Shown in pieces: positions 11,386-22,500 of a stretch of 64,000 bases of DNA (its first letter is position 1; each line of letters opens with the position of its first letter). A model generated the notes under the pieces. The model had not been told where the DNA came from. It did no database searches and saw only the letters and a list, made by a program, of their open reading frames with translations. Made by a program: the position numbers and the translations under genes. This DNA is from Eonycteris spelaea (taxonomy: Eukaryota; Chordata; Mammalia; Chiroptera; Pteropodidae): assembly GCA_003508835.1 (NCBI GenBank), contig PUFA01000081.1, positions 6,138,001 to 6,202,000 of the forward strand. Reading direction: 5' to 3'.

Positions 11386-12489
11386 TCAGCTAATCCAACT
11401 CCTCACTTCACTGACACTGATGCCCAGAGAGGGTGTTGTGTTTCATCACAAGGCATTATCCCCATTGCTCAAATGAGAATGGCAGAGGCCCAGAGACCTC
11501 CCAGAGACGTGCCCTGAAGGGATTCTCACCACTTTCCAGTGCTGTCTCTGGGGGCTCAGGGCTCTGGCTGGCGGGGCCTGATGTATGGGGTCTGGCAGAG
11601 CACAGTTCAGTCACCACTCAGCCCCAGCCCCTGGGAGTGAGCCTTTGGGGCTTCTTTTTGCTTCCAACAGTTGCCAGTGCAAGGTGGTCAGGAGGTAGCC
11701 AGCCACCTAGGGCAGCTGACAGGCCATGCCCTGGGCCCATGCCCAGCCTATTCTCCAGAGGGCTAATCTCCTGCTGACCCAAGGCCCTCTTACAGCCCCT
11801 GCATCCCCTCCCTACCCTCTTCCTAACCCACTCAGACATCCATCAAATGGGAAAAAATATATAGCAAAGCCTCACTCAACAAAAAATTTTTGCCGTTATC
11901 AATCAAACCTTTTAGGACAAAAAAAGTGAAGTCACCTTGGGGAAGAAACCCAAAGGGAAAACATTAGCATTAGCCAAGAATATATAAGAACTCACAATTG
12001 CTTCATCAGACAAGAGTGTGGTCATTAACTGTCCCTCTAATTGCAATTTATACCCAGAAGGGCCAAGCTTGACAGTGCTTCTTGGCCAAGACTAATCTGT
12101 CCAATCTCCTCCTGCCCACCCTCCCCCACTGCTCCCATACAACAGGTCACCTGAAGAGCAGCCCCTCTCCAAGGTGCCCAGCCCATCCACACCTTGGGCA
12201 TAGTGTCCTTGTAAGATGGGCAGGCCACCTTGGAGGGGCTATGGCTCCACAGAAACAAGGAGGGGCTGGAAAACCCATTTTCAAGTGAAGAAACACTTAA
12301 AACCAGGCCTCCTGTGCCTTTCAACCTTCCTCCTGGTACAACACCCCTGACAGATGTTTGGTTGCCCCCAGTGATAGGGCACTCACTTATTTACCAGGTA
12401 GCCAGTTCTACTGTTGGAGGGCTGCTTAGAAAGTCCTGATTTGTCCTGAGTCCAACTCTACATGCCCATCCCTGCCTTGTCTCGTGCAC

Positions 12490-12600
12490 ATTCCTCTTCC
12501 CATATTCCATGTATTTGTTCAACAAGCATTGGTTGCGTTCCTAGTGGGTGCTGGGCCCTGGGCACATACCAGTGAACAGGACTGGTGGTGTCCTGTTATG
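12490..12600 (+). repeat. Short old interspersed repeat fragment
   Basis: CAACAAGCATTGGTTGCGTT and TGGGTGCTGGGCCCTGGGCA, then ACCAGTGAACAGGACTG, follow the order of the ancient mammalian repeat seen at 31.2-31.7 kb. Very diverged. Confidence 0.45.
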
Positions 12601-12869
12601 ACAAGGCCCCCGGTCCACCTCTCCAGCCTAACGAGTTCCTCTGCCAGCATCCTTGGACACATGACCTATTGTTCAGCAGGCTCTGCGTCCACCCCACCCA
12701 CCCCCTCCCTGTACCCAGGATCTCAAGAGAAAAATGTCCATCTCCTCCCTCAGGAATAACTGCCAAAATCTCAAAGACAATTTCCAAAATGCGAACGAGA
12801 CTTTTAACCTTTAGAATGGGGGAGGGGAGGAGCCTGCCACTGATCATGTGGCCCCCACTGCCACGGGTC

Positions 12870-13045
12870 GCGCCCTGTCATCCTCGTAACAACTCCGCGA
12901 GCAGGCTTGGCCATCGTCATCATACACAGGAGGAAGCTGAGGGCCAGAGGGGTGAAACGACCTGCGCGAGGGCACAGGAGGACACGGCAGAGCAGGCTCC
13001 AAACGCAGGCTGGCTAGGCTCGTGGCTCTTTCCCTGCCCGTGGGG
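12870..13045 (-). repeat. MIR-like SINE in a small CpG-rich patch
   Basis: Antisense MIR order is visible: ACAGGAGGAAGCTGAGGGCC, AGGGGTGAAACGACCTGCGC, then AGGCTCCAAACGCAGGCTGG. Unusually, several CpGs survive (GGGTCGCGCC, CCGCGAGC, CTGCGCGAGG), whereas most old intronic repeats have lost theirs. Confidence 0.6.
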
Positions 13046-13873
13046 TCCAGAATCCTGCAGCTCCCACCCGCTGCTTTGGCGTATGCAGTGGAGGTCCCCG
13101 CCCTGTGCGCTAGGCATTTGCTTGCTCCTGTGGAAATAGGCAAGTTCGAGAGAAAAGGGGACTGACTGTTCTGGAAGACAAATATGACTCATCTATGAAG
13201 TGTGAGTTTGTTTGATTTGTTTGTTTGTTTTTTTTAATTCCAAGGCTCCTCCTCCAGCTGTAGGCACCTGATAATGAAGATTAGACAGGAGCCCCACTTA
13301 CTGCTTGGTGCACGCAGGCAGCACCCGCACACACACCATCTGCCAACTTGCCCACCTCTTCTCTCATCTCCGCTCACTGAACCAGGCATTTCACAAGGCA
13401 CACACAGGAAATGGAAAACTATGGACAGAGACTCAAAATCGACATCACCAAACCCAGCTAGCATCCTCCAACCCCTGGAAATACAAACCCACCCCTCTCT
13501 ACCTTCTCCCTTAGAACTAGCCCAGGGCCAGAGTTCTTGGGACTAGCATCAAAGCTCATTTCACTGAGTTCAAGGGGAAAGGTTGGTGCCAAGCCTTGGG
13601 CTGTGGAATTTGATTCTGAAGGGTACATGTGGGGCTTGTCAAAACCCGCATGGGTGTCTGGTCTCAGCCTTTCTACATTCTCACCAAATCAGGGCTCCAA
13701 CAGCCATGACTGAAAGGAGATCTCACTAAATTACCACAATCCTCCTCTTCCTTTTTTTTCTCTCATTGTTTTTTCTTCTGAACAATGGAACACTCAAGTT
13801 GAGAGTTTTCCTCTTTGCTTTGGATCTTATGAAAAGGAAGTCCCATGTGTATCTCACCTCCACACACAGAGCC

Positions 13874-13912
13874 ATTGTTGTTGTTGTTGTTGTCATCATC
13901 ATCATCATCATC
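13874..13912 (+). repeat. Compound trinucleotide repeat (TTG)n(TCA)n
   Basis: About seven TTG units pass directly into about six TCA units. Uninterrupted; OXTR intron. Confidence 0.95.
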
Positions 13913-13919
13913 TTTTTTC

Positions 13920-16864
13920 CCTTTCATTTACATTTCCTCATATCTACTTTATCTTGATGCAGTACCTGGATCTTAGTGCCCCACCTAATTATTTTTGAAA
14001 TAAGGTGAGCTCTAAACCCACAAGGCAGTGTTTGGTGTGAATGAAGGTATAGGGGGTTGAGGGAGAGAAGCCGAACAAGGAATAGCAATGTAAAACGGGT
14101 TTCTGGGTTTCAAGAGAACAGCAGAGAGAGTGAACCCAAATGGAGACAGGGACTTGGTGTCCTGTGAGAGGTCACCAGGCCAGCCGCCAAGGCTAGCATA
14201 ATTTCTCCATCTACTCTGTTAGCCCCTGATCTGTAGCCAGTGGTTAAGGAACTTCTTGTTCTGTTCTTCCAGAGGTTTTCATGATGAAGCTACTGGGAGG
14301 AAGATATCCTGCCTCTGCCCCACTCCTGCCCCAGCCTGAGCCTGTCTGCCCACCCCTCCCTCCCGCTCCCCTTCCCTGGAGAATATCACACTGTTTATAT
14401 CACTCCCTGACCTTCCCGGATCTACGTTCCAGGAGATGAGCAGAGCAAGGGGCCCTGATCCAGATATTTCACATCTCCTGTTAATTCTCTTCCTCGTGGA
14501 AAGTGGGGGCTGTGCATTAATTCCACTTTGTTGATCCACATCTCCTGAGTAGCTCAAGTGTGTCTCCCTTTTATTCTTTCCTTAACACTTGCTGATAGCC
14601 TCCTCTAGATTGAGTCATATCTCCAAGGTGATTGTAAACACCATCATTTCTGATGGCCCAGCCTGCTACTTGCAATTATCCAGATTAATGTCAAGCGGGC
14701 ACAAGACGTGCGTTCTAGCTGAGCTCACGTCGACTCAGAACCCTGTACCCTTTGGCCAGGCTGGTGGCCAGAGCCCAAGTCCTTTGTGCTTGATGAGCCT
14801 CTCACAAGGGGCACCTGCTCCTGGCAACACACTGTGGGTGGGAAGTGGGGGCGCCAGCAGCGGAGTAGTCAGATTCCCCTGTGGTCTGCATTCATACTCT
14901 TCTGAGAGCTCCTAGGACAGAATGGGAGGAGGACCTGGTTTCTTGCATGATATCCACCCTTTCCTCTGAACTAGAATAAAGAAAAAGAGCTAAGAGAAAT
15001 AAGACCTGAGGTTCCAGGAGTCGCTTTTTATCCCCTTCCTGGAGCCCTCTCTTCTGAAGGCCGCACCCCAAGAAATGCTCAGGGGACCATATGTATGCCC
15101 AAAAGCCTCTGGCCCCGACTTTATCTGGTGGCCCTCTCTCCATTTACCCTTTGTCTTATTTTTAAGACAGAAAAATGAATTGTTTGATGTTCTTTTGAAG
15201 TGTAGAAAAGATCTCCACTTCATTGAGTGATTATGACCTGTGTGTTGACCATATACTCTGATCTTTAGGGAGGAAAGTGAGAAAGGGGAGCAGAAGAGGA
15301 GATGGACACAAAGTCATATGAAGAGGCGGGTGGGACAAGAAGAAGGGAGAAAAATCACCAGGGAGAAAAATGAATGGGAGAGGTCAGGGGGCTGAGAAGG
15401 GAGAAGAGACAGAATACCTGCTGAATGAGTGAATGGAATGTCCTCACTCTAAAACTGAGATACTAAGGGTCAAGGGGAAGAGGAGACCCCTCACCAAAGT
15501 CCCACAGCTGGCAAGGGCTGAAGGGAGGACTAGGTTCCAGGTCTCCCCAGTATCTCCTCCAAGGGAGTAACAGTTTCACTCAAGGCCTGGTGTTTGAGCT
15601 CTTCAAGACCTGGGTCTGGTCTCTTTGGAGCCTGTCAAGGAAACAGGGGTGGCCTGATGCCTTACTTATAACCCATTACTTCTGTCTTTTGTCTAACCCA
15701 ACTCCCTACTTGTGCTCCTCAGATGAAATCTGATGCAGGGAAAAATGGGGGGGGGGCAGAAAACCCCACGTCTAGCTGATGCTCTACCTCTGATTTGCTG
15801 TCCCTTCCCCTCCCCCTCTGGATCTTTGAATCTCCTATGTAAGCTGTGACCAGAGGCGGCATGATGAAGCCAGGCTGGCTTTGCTGAGTCCTCACTGCAA
15901 TCCTCGCCCCACGTAGTATACCGTAGGTGCTTAATGAATATTGAATGACAATTTCTCTAGCCACTAACACAAACTCTAGGCTAATTGGGAAGGCTGCAGG
16001 AGCCAGGAGTCTGTGGTTTGGGGAATAGAGCAACACAAAGTCCTCCAGCTGAATGGAGATTTCAGCTTCTTTAGAATGGTTGTATTTGAGTCTGTTGGGA
16101 GAAGTCATGATTATATCTGGAAATGTGAAAATCTGTACTGTCTCAGAGGTAGACGGGGTGAAAATGAACCCCTTGGTCTCTCCTTACAAGCGTTTGAGTC
16201 CCTGGCATCCCAGTGTAGTGTTATGTGCTTACCCTCAAACGAAAAGGTTTAAGTCATTCACCACCACTGATTATTCCCTCTTGCCATTTGTAAATTGTAG
16301 ACAATGAGGCCACAGCTGCCTGGAGCTCCCAGCCACCCAGTACCAGCTGCAAGCCCCAAGTCTCCAGGTCCATCCTACTCTGTTCCCCCAAACTCCCTCT
16401 ACACAAATCACTCCATTCTATCTCTCCTTCCTCTCCTACTAGTGTTCCAGACACCGGCCAAGCTTGGACAATGGACCCTGGCACCCTCAACCCTGACCTC
16501 CCCCTTACCCCAAGTCCTCCAACCAGAAGCCTGAGCTCCCCACCTACAGAAATCACTCAAACCTGGACAAATCGGAACATTTGCATCCCAGCTCCCTTCC
16601 CTTCCCCCACTACCCTCACCAGAACCAACCCCCAACCCCGCTACCCTTGTCCCTCCCCAAGCCCGCCTGGAACTCCCCTGTGGTACTCGCCTCTCTACTG
16701 CCCCACCAAGCCAGAGTTCACCTCTCCACCGTGCCCTGCCCAGCAATTTCTCTACCCTTTGTTGGATGAATCGAATGGCCCATCTCCTGCTGCTCTTATC
16801 CAAACCAGACCCCGTGGTTTCAGGCTGGCTTGAACTCAAAGTGAAAGTTTAACATAAAGTGGAT
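13920..16864. other. OXTR intron, no gene features recognised
   Basis: Mostly unique-looking intronic DNA. A short MIR-tail-like piece is at about 15910-15955 (TAGGTGCTTAATGAATATTG). The stretch 16300-16830 is C-rich and A-rich with long open frames on both strands made of Pro, Ser and Thr (or Gly and Trp in antisense), which I attribute to composition and not to coding. Confidence 0.6.
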
Positions 16865-16990
16865 TTATAGTGGAAGGAGCTTGAGCTTGGGCCCGGGTTT
16901 TGAAGTTTTCTCCAACACTCGCTGACCAAGCGGAAAAGCGAGTCACTTGAACCTCGGTTTCCTCGTCTGTAATGAGGAATCATACACCCC
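16865..16990 (+). repeat. MIR-like SINE next to the OXTR exon
   Basis: Order GGGCCCGGGTTTTGAAGTTT, AAAAGCGAGTCACTTGAACC, CTCGGTTTCCTCGTCTGTAA matches MIR. It ends about 140 bp inside the intron from the donor site at 17134, antisense to the OXTR transcript. Confidence 0.65.
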
Positions 16991-17133
16991 ATGTGCAACC
17001 CAGAGCACTGTGCTCTGCAAGATTCCAAAACGCGCTTCTTCCCGCAAGAGGCCCCCAGACTCCTGGAAAATAGGAAGCTGCAGGGCCAGGGCGCCGCCCC
17101 GCCGCGCCCTTCCCTGTCTCCCGCCGGTGCTAC

Positions 17134-18050
17134 CTTCCTTGGGTGCATTGGTGTCCCAGACGCTCCACATCTGCACGAAGAAGAATGGCGTCCAGCACAC
17201 AATGAAGGCCAGCACGATGATGAACGTCATCTTGACTGTGCGGATCTTGGCCTTGGAGATGAGCTTGACGTTGCTGACGCGTGCTAGGGCCGCGCGTTCC
17301 CCGCTGCTCGCCGCGGCGCGCTCCGGCCCCTCCGCCACTGCCGCTGCCGTCTTGAGCCGAAAGTTTTGCCAGATCTTGAAGCTGATGAGGCCGTAGCAGG
17401 CGGCAAGCACGATGACCGGTACGATGTAGACGGAGAGCGTGATCCACGTAACATAAGCCTTGGGGCCCCACGGCTGAATAAACTCCGCCCAGCAGTCGAA
17501 GACGCCCTCAGCCACCTCGCGCAGCGAGAAGATGTGCACCTGCGGCGCGCTAGCCACTAGGCAGCCCAGCCAAGTAGCAAGTACAGCCAGGCGGTCCGCG
17601 CGGCGGTGCAGGGAGCGCAGCGGCTGGCAGATGGCCAGGCAGCGGTCGAGCGACATGAGCAGCAGCAGATAGGTGGAAGCGAACATGCCCACCACCTGCA
17701 GATACTTGACCAGGCGGCACAGCAGGTCGGGCCCGTAGAAGCGGAAGGTGATGTCCCACAGCAGTTGCGGCAACACCTGGAACACAGCCACCACCAGGTC
17801 GGCGATGCTTAGGTGCTTCATGAAGAAGAAGAGGCGCGAGTGCTTGTGGCGCGTGGTGCGCAGCGCAAACAGCACGCACGCGTTGCCACTCAGCGCCAGG
17901 AAGAAAATGAGGCACAGCACCGCCACCTCCACGCGCGCCAGGGCCTCGTTGCGCTGCGGTGGCCGGTGGTGAGGTTGCCCTCGACCCCGGCGGTGGCGCG
18001 CTCCCATTGACCGCCTTCAGGCTCCAGTTGGCCAAAAGCGCGCGCTCCAT
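17134..18050 (-). CDS. OXTR: Oxytocin receptor, first coding exon (N-terminus to TM6), with two 1-base gaps
   Basis: Encodes most of the oxytocin receptor. I place the start at ATG 18050-18048 (context CCACCATCATGGAG; purine at -3, G at +4), giving MERALLANWSLKAVNGS, which aligns with the mammalian OXTR N-terminus. Class A landmarks: GNACVL (TM1), LSIADLVVAVFQ (TM2, Asp85), DRCLAIC (Asp136 at 17645-17647, the OXTR form of DRY), SLREVAEGVFDCWA (ECL2, disulfide Cys187), IWQNFRLKT (start of loop 3), VCWTPFFFVQMW (TM6). The donor GAAG|GTAGCA follows 17134. Oddity: the start-codon frame does not reach this body. One base is missing near 17985-17988 and another near 17961-17964; between them a third frame carries EGNLTTG, containing the third expected N-glycosylation site. 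After 17961 the frame is open and conserved to the donor. Residue 190 is Glu (codon 17483-17485), Val in human. Either an assembly error or a real defect; the error is more likely. Confidence 0.96.
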
Positions 18051-18201
18051 GATGGTGGCCACTACTGTGCGCCCCTGGCCTTGGAGCTCTTTAAGGCTTG
18101 GCGCGACGGGGCGGGGCCCAACGCACCGTCGTGGCGTGCCTGGGGGCGCGGCTGGAGTTCTACCTCCCAAGACTCCGCGGACGGATCTGCTGGGTCCAAC
18201 C
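18051..18201 (-). other. OXTR: OXTR 5'UTR part of the coding exon (candidate)
   Basis: Upstream of the ATG on the minus strand. A plausible splice acceptor, GGGTTTTGTTCCAG|GG, would start the exon at 18201 and give a 151-nt leader in this exon. Known mammalian OXTR genes have non-coding upstream exons, so an acceptor is expected close by. The exact site is a guess from the motif. Confidence 0.4.
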
Positions 18202-19450
18202 CTGGAACAAAACCCGAAGGACTTGAAAAGATCTCCGCGTTTCCCTCTCAACACACAGGCGACGCAGGTGTCCCCTTCTTAAGACCCCCAAGTCATCTGG
18301 GATTCGGGGCTCAAATGGCAGCCCCCGGGGTTGCTCATCCGCCACCCGAGAAACCCTCGTTTTAGGCACCTCCACTGAGCCACTGGAAATGAGAGCGAAT
18401 CTACCGGGCAGTCAGTTGCTTGAGATACCCAATCGCTTCCACTGAAGGAGAGAGGAGAGTCATAATCAGCCACTTTCTTCCGGGACTGGGAGTCCTAAAC
18501 CAGCCATCTCCCCTTGATCTCCAAACTAGCTACCCCCGCTTCCCCAGGACCCTCAGCGCAGCCACCTCCCGCGAGACTCCCAAACCAGTCATCTTTCCTA
18601 ATAAACCTTACTGCATGCAGTTACTTCCTCCAGAGATCCCCAACAGCCCTTGACTGGGAACCCCCAGCTCAGGACCATCCTCCAATCTCCTGTTTCTAAG
18701 ACACTCAGCCATTCCCAAACCCCAAACTCCCACAGCAGCTGCTTGGGTGGAACCCGAGTCCAGTTTCCCTTCCTGGAGGAACTCTTGCCTCAATACCTAT
18801 CCCCCAGCACGCCCAAGAGCTGTTCCCAATACCCCTCCCATGGGGATCCTCCCAGGCCTATACACCTCCCGCAGAAAGCGTCCCCAGCCCAGCGGCCTCT
18901 AAGGTTCAGGAACCTGACGCGCGTCTGGGCCCCTACAGTCAAGGGCTCCGCATCCCGATCCCAAGCACTTAACAACCTCTCAAGGCACCCTGCGCGCCTC
19001 CAGGAAAAAGAAGCGCGAGGCACCTACCACTTTCACTCGTGTCCCGATGGTCCCATCAGTCACAGGCATTCCAATCTACCTGTGAGCAGGACCCAGCTAC
19101 CTGCACCAAGTCCACAGACTGGCCTAAAGTTGGCTCCGGGGGAAGTTGCACCGCTGCGGACAGCTCCAAAGATACGTGCGCTTACCGCCCAGTTTGGTGT
19201 AGCTGCTATTGGAACCCAGTCTGATAGTATGCTGAGGTCTCGAACTCTGGAGCCTCGGCACAAGGCGAGCGAGGATACCACCTAGGTTGTGCGCGCGGAC
19301 AGCGTCAGCAGGCAGCGTTGACTGCTGGTGGCCCGCTTTTCTGCAGCGGGTGGCTGGGGCTGCAGCACCACAGGAATCCGCTGCGGGGCGCGGGAGAAAG
19401 GCAGCGCCGACTCCCACAGAGCCGGGTTAACTAGCCCAGCGTTGGGCTCT
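18051..19450 (-). promoter_or_regulatory. OXTR: OXTR 5' CpG-rich region: untranslated exons and promoter
   Basis: CpG density is high from about 17100 through the exon and stays raised in patches to about 19430 (for example GTGCGCGCGGACAGCG near 19290 and CTGCGGGGCGCGGGAG near 19380). It then drops sharply into AT-rich DNA. Known OXTR genes have a CpG island over the promoter and first exons whose methylation is linked to expression, plus one or two short non-coding exons; these should lie here. I cannot place the transcription start. The best candidate zone by composition is about 19250-19450. Confidence 0.6.
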
Positions 19451-20285
19451 TGGCGGTAACAAACAGGCTTATTTCACAGCGGCTTAAAACTACAGGAGGG
19501 AAGGAGCTCATAAATAACCCGCTTGGTTTCTTCCTTTCTTGGTTTAGAAGCGCCAGACTCTCGTGCAATAGGAGGCTTGAAAAGCAGTGTTTTCCCCTGA
19601 GTAGATGGTGATGAAGTTACAAAAGCATTTAACTGATATTTCCCAAACATCAGGTTAATTTCAGCACTTTATTTTTTTCTCCCAGGAGTTTATGTGGTGG
19701 ATTTAGCAGTGAATTCAAGTGAATCCTTGCTTTGGAATACTTTTTTTCTTATTCCCATTCATGAGGAAGTGCCTTCTGTTCTAATCAGCACGGGAAGGTC
19801 TGATTCTTTAGGTTAGTGTTAGGGGAAGAGCTCAAGGAAAAAAAATCTATTTTCATTTTAAAGTGATTCTGCTCATCTGAGGCCAAAAGCCATTTCTGCC
19901 TCCTTGCCATGCTTCAAAATTAAAATCCTGAATGGTGCCAAAGGAAGATTAAATGTTAAAGACTGCTTCTCTGACTTCCAGCTCCTTTTCTAGTGTAAAA
20001 TTGTTTTTGGAGTAATTTACAATGACCAAGAAATAAGGCAGAAAAAAAGTGAGGATTCAAAAAGTGAACAGAGCTCTTTAAAATTTATTAAATACATGTT
20101 TTCTCGGATATTTCCCTTCTCTGTCTTTTAGTTGTGTGGAGAGAGTTGAGTTAGCCAAGGACCAGTTTCCTGAATCCACGATTACAGCCCAGAGCCCAGA
20201 AACCCAGGGGACAGATCCTTTCAGCTCTGGTCCCAGGGTTCTAGTTGAATGAGCATTCCAGGACAGGCTGGGAATCCCCACGGCT
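19451..20285. other. Upstream flank of OXTR, no features recognised
   Basis: AT-rich unique-looking DNA directly upstream of the CpG-rich zone. No coding signal and no named repeat. Distal promoter or enhancer function is possible but not visible from motifs alone. Confidence 0.5.
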
Positions 20286-20289
20286 TTAT

Positions 20290-20760
20290 GAAAGGGGTAA
20301 GAAGCAAGCGTCTTTTTTCTTGCCCTTGGGATTTATGTCATAATATTGCTTTTAAAAAAATCAAGTACATTTTAAAGATCTTATTGGCTTATTCAATGAT
20401 TCTTCAATCAGGAAGCACCCAATCTAGCCAATAGAAAGCAGCTCAGAGGAGCTGTACAAATAGGTTCTCTAGGAAGCTATGTAGACAGAAGTGAACAGGA
20501 ACAAGCAAGTTAAACTACATGAAAAAGTGGATTGGTTATTGTAAGGTTACTTTCCCTGTAGGAGATCATGGGTTTATCAAGCAGATGACCTAACTAGTGC
20601 CAATCGGGTGATTTCTGACTAGTTTAAGATTCCTTTTCTGGGAGAGCTAAAACTGTAATTAAGTTAAATCTTGTTTTGATGACGTGAGACTTAACATAAG
20701 TGACTCCATTTGGGGTGGCCTGTTGTCTTATTTTTAATAATATTAATAGTATCTGTCACA
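20290..20760. mobile_element. Possible ancient LTR-like repeat
   Basis: Blocks such as TTATTGGCTTATTCAATGAT, CAATAGAAAGCAGCTCAGAG and ACATAAGTGACTCCATTTGG resemble old mammalian endogenous-retrovirus LTRs. I cannot name the family or fix the ends. Confidence 0.4.
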
Positions 20761-20769
20761 CAAATTACA

Positions 20770-22060
20770 GATTAAAGTTACAGACCACCAGACAAGGATT
20801 ACATGACCTTGACCTTCTCCTTGGGTCTCCATTTCCCCATATGTAACCTGAGAGGGCTTGGTCAGTATAGTTAATCTCTGAGATATCATCCCTCTGGTTT
20901 TCTGGAATTTTATCATCTATACCACCTGAGAGCTTAATTCTAAGGGGTAAAACACATTATGGCTGGATGAAAAGGGGTTTTCCCTAAGCACCCTGATTGG
21001 TAAATTTGGGAAGGAAAACACTGGGTCTGCAGAACCAAGCCTGCCCCTCTCTCCCCTGAAAAGAGCTGCCTGCAGCAAACAGATTTCCCGGGTCCACTAC
21101 TCCAGGCTGGGCTCTTCCAGCCCACATGGGGAGTCCTGGGCTGAAGTCTGGATTCGCTTAGCAGGATCATTTGGTCTCATGCAAAAGCTAAGTTCATTTA
21201 GCCTTCATCTGGAAAAAAAAAAAGTGAATAGTTTGATCCCCGTTTCCTCTTGTTTTATTTCTCAATGTGTGCAGAAGCCAGGCAGGGCAGAGAGGTGATA
21301 TTTACTGTGAGGTCCCCTTGAAGACCTTTCACAATGACGAAGGCATGCTCCCTTACCCTGGACCTCTAGCTGGGAAGACAAACACACTATCTTCAGTGTG
21401 GTGATGGTAAATGCTAATAAGGGCTAGAGTAAAATGCCAGGGAGCACTCAAGGGACAGTGTCACAAAAAAGACAGCTAGATTTTAAGGTCCAAGAATAGG
21501 TTCTCCAGGAATCAAAGAGAAAAGGCATTCCAGGGTGCATATGGCGTTTTGGGGGACTGACTATTCCAGGTAGCTGGGATAAATGTTTGATGACTGGCAC
21601 ATTGCTGCTACTTAGTAAATATTTATTAGTGCTGAAGGATCTTACAGGCCATGCCAAGAATGGATTTTATTTTGTAAACCAGTGTTCCCCCAAGATGTCA
21701 GATGGAATACTTTCTCTTATTGTACTCAAGCTGTGGATTTCAAATTGACAGATACTTAAAATATGGTGAGGATATTAGTTCTTTTTCAGTTCTATTTCAT
21801 TCCTTTTGATTTCAGCAAGAGAAAGTCTGATAGAACAAAAATCACAAAGGTGGTGCTAGAATGCCTGAGGTTTGGGAGAGAGTGGTAAGGAAGGCGAGTC
21901 ATTAGAAAGGACTGTAAACAGAACATACTCAGTAACGTGCTTTAGAGTGAGACCCCTGGTGGCCTCAGAGAGGATGGAAAAGAAGATACTGGCATTAGGA
22001 AAGCCATGAGGGTCCAGGCAAGAGATGCTGTAGTCATGGACCAGGAGGGTGACACTGGAT
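20770..22060. other. Intergenic DNA, no features recognised
   Basis: No gene signal. Short open frames here lack any family similarity. Possibly contains further degraded repeats. Confidence 0.5.
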
Positions 22061-22064
22061 AGTG

Positions 22065-22500
22065 TATTAGTTACGTTTCTCCAGAGAAACGGGACCAATA
22101 AAATACATGTATGTTTGTCTACTTATGTATCTATCTTAAAGAGATTTGTATTAAGGAATTGGCTCACATGATTATGGAGGCTGGCAATTCCAAAATTTGC
22201 AAGGCGGACTAATAGGCTAGAGAGACCAAGAGAAGAGCCAGTGCTACTCTAATTCTGAAGGCTGACTACTGCAGTTCCTTCTTCCTCAGAGGAGGTCAAT
22301 CTTTGCTTCTACTCAGGCCTTCACTGATTGGATGAGGTCCACCCACACTGAAGAGGGCAACCAGCTTTACTCAAAGTCCACCGTTTTAAGTGGTACTCTC
22401 ATCCAGAAACACCTTCACAGAAACACTCATAATAATGTTTGGCCACGTATCTGGGCACTGTGGCCCAGCCAAGTTGACACACGAAATTATCCATCACAAA
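22065..22500 (-). mobile_element. MLT2-type ERVL LTR
   Basis: Antisense MLT2 order: GTATTAGTTACGTTTCTCCA (3' end of the LTR), GGAATTGGCTCACATGATTA, TGATTGGATGAGGTCCACCC, ACTCAAAGTCCACCGTTTTA, CCCAGCCAAGTTGACACACG. It is the antisense counterpart of the LTR at 48233-48868. Non-coding solo LTR. Confidence 0.85.

Larger units (their letters stand above)
1751..17133 (-). other. OXTR: OXTR intron between TM6 and TM7 (15.4 kb)
   Basis: The donor, read on the minus strand, is GAAG|GTAGCA (exon ends at 17134). The acceptor is CCCCTGCAG|CC (exon starts at 1750). Mammalian OXTR has one large intron at exactly this place, just after TM6. Contents are old interspersed repeats (MIR, MER5, L2, MER20), simple repeats, G-runs and stretches with no recognisable features. 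I saw no additional exon with protein homology. A MIR-like segment (16865-16990) starts about 140 bp inside the donor. Confidence 0.93.

Noticed and set aside
12585..13139. 184-codon open frame on the plus strand in the OXTR intron
   Set aside because: Runs through an antisense MIR-like repeat and a GC-rich patch; no family similarity.
16408..16839. Long open frames on both strands, Pro/Ser-rich or Gly/Arg-rich
   Set aside because: Both strands are open because of skewed base composition; no domain.
17961..17988. Programmed ribosomal frameshift as an explanation for the OXTR frame break
   Set aside because: Two separate shifts would be needed, neither site has a slippery heptamer plus pseudoknot that I can see, and no such mechanism is known for OXTR.
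18005..18007. ATG at 18007 as an alternative OXTR start in frame with the receptor body
   Set aside because: It is out of frame in other mammals, has a weaker context (T at -3), and would remove the conserved N-terminal glycosylation sites. It exists only because of the two missing bases.
16947..18282. Several open frames antisense or frame-shifted to the OXTR exon
   Set aside because: Shadows of a GC-rich coding exon. The minus-strand frame 17550-18254 is real OXTR only in its first ~22 residues after ATG 18050; the rest is out of frame.
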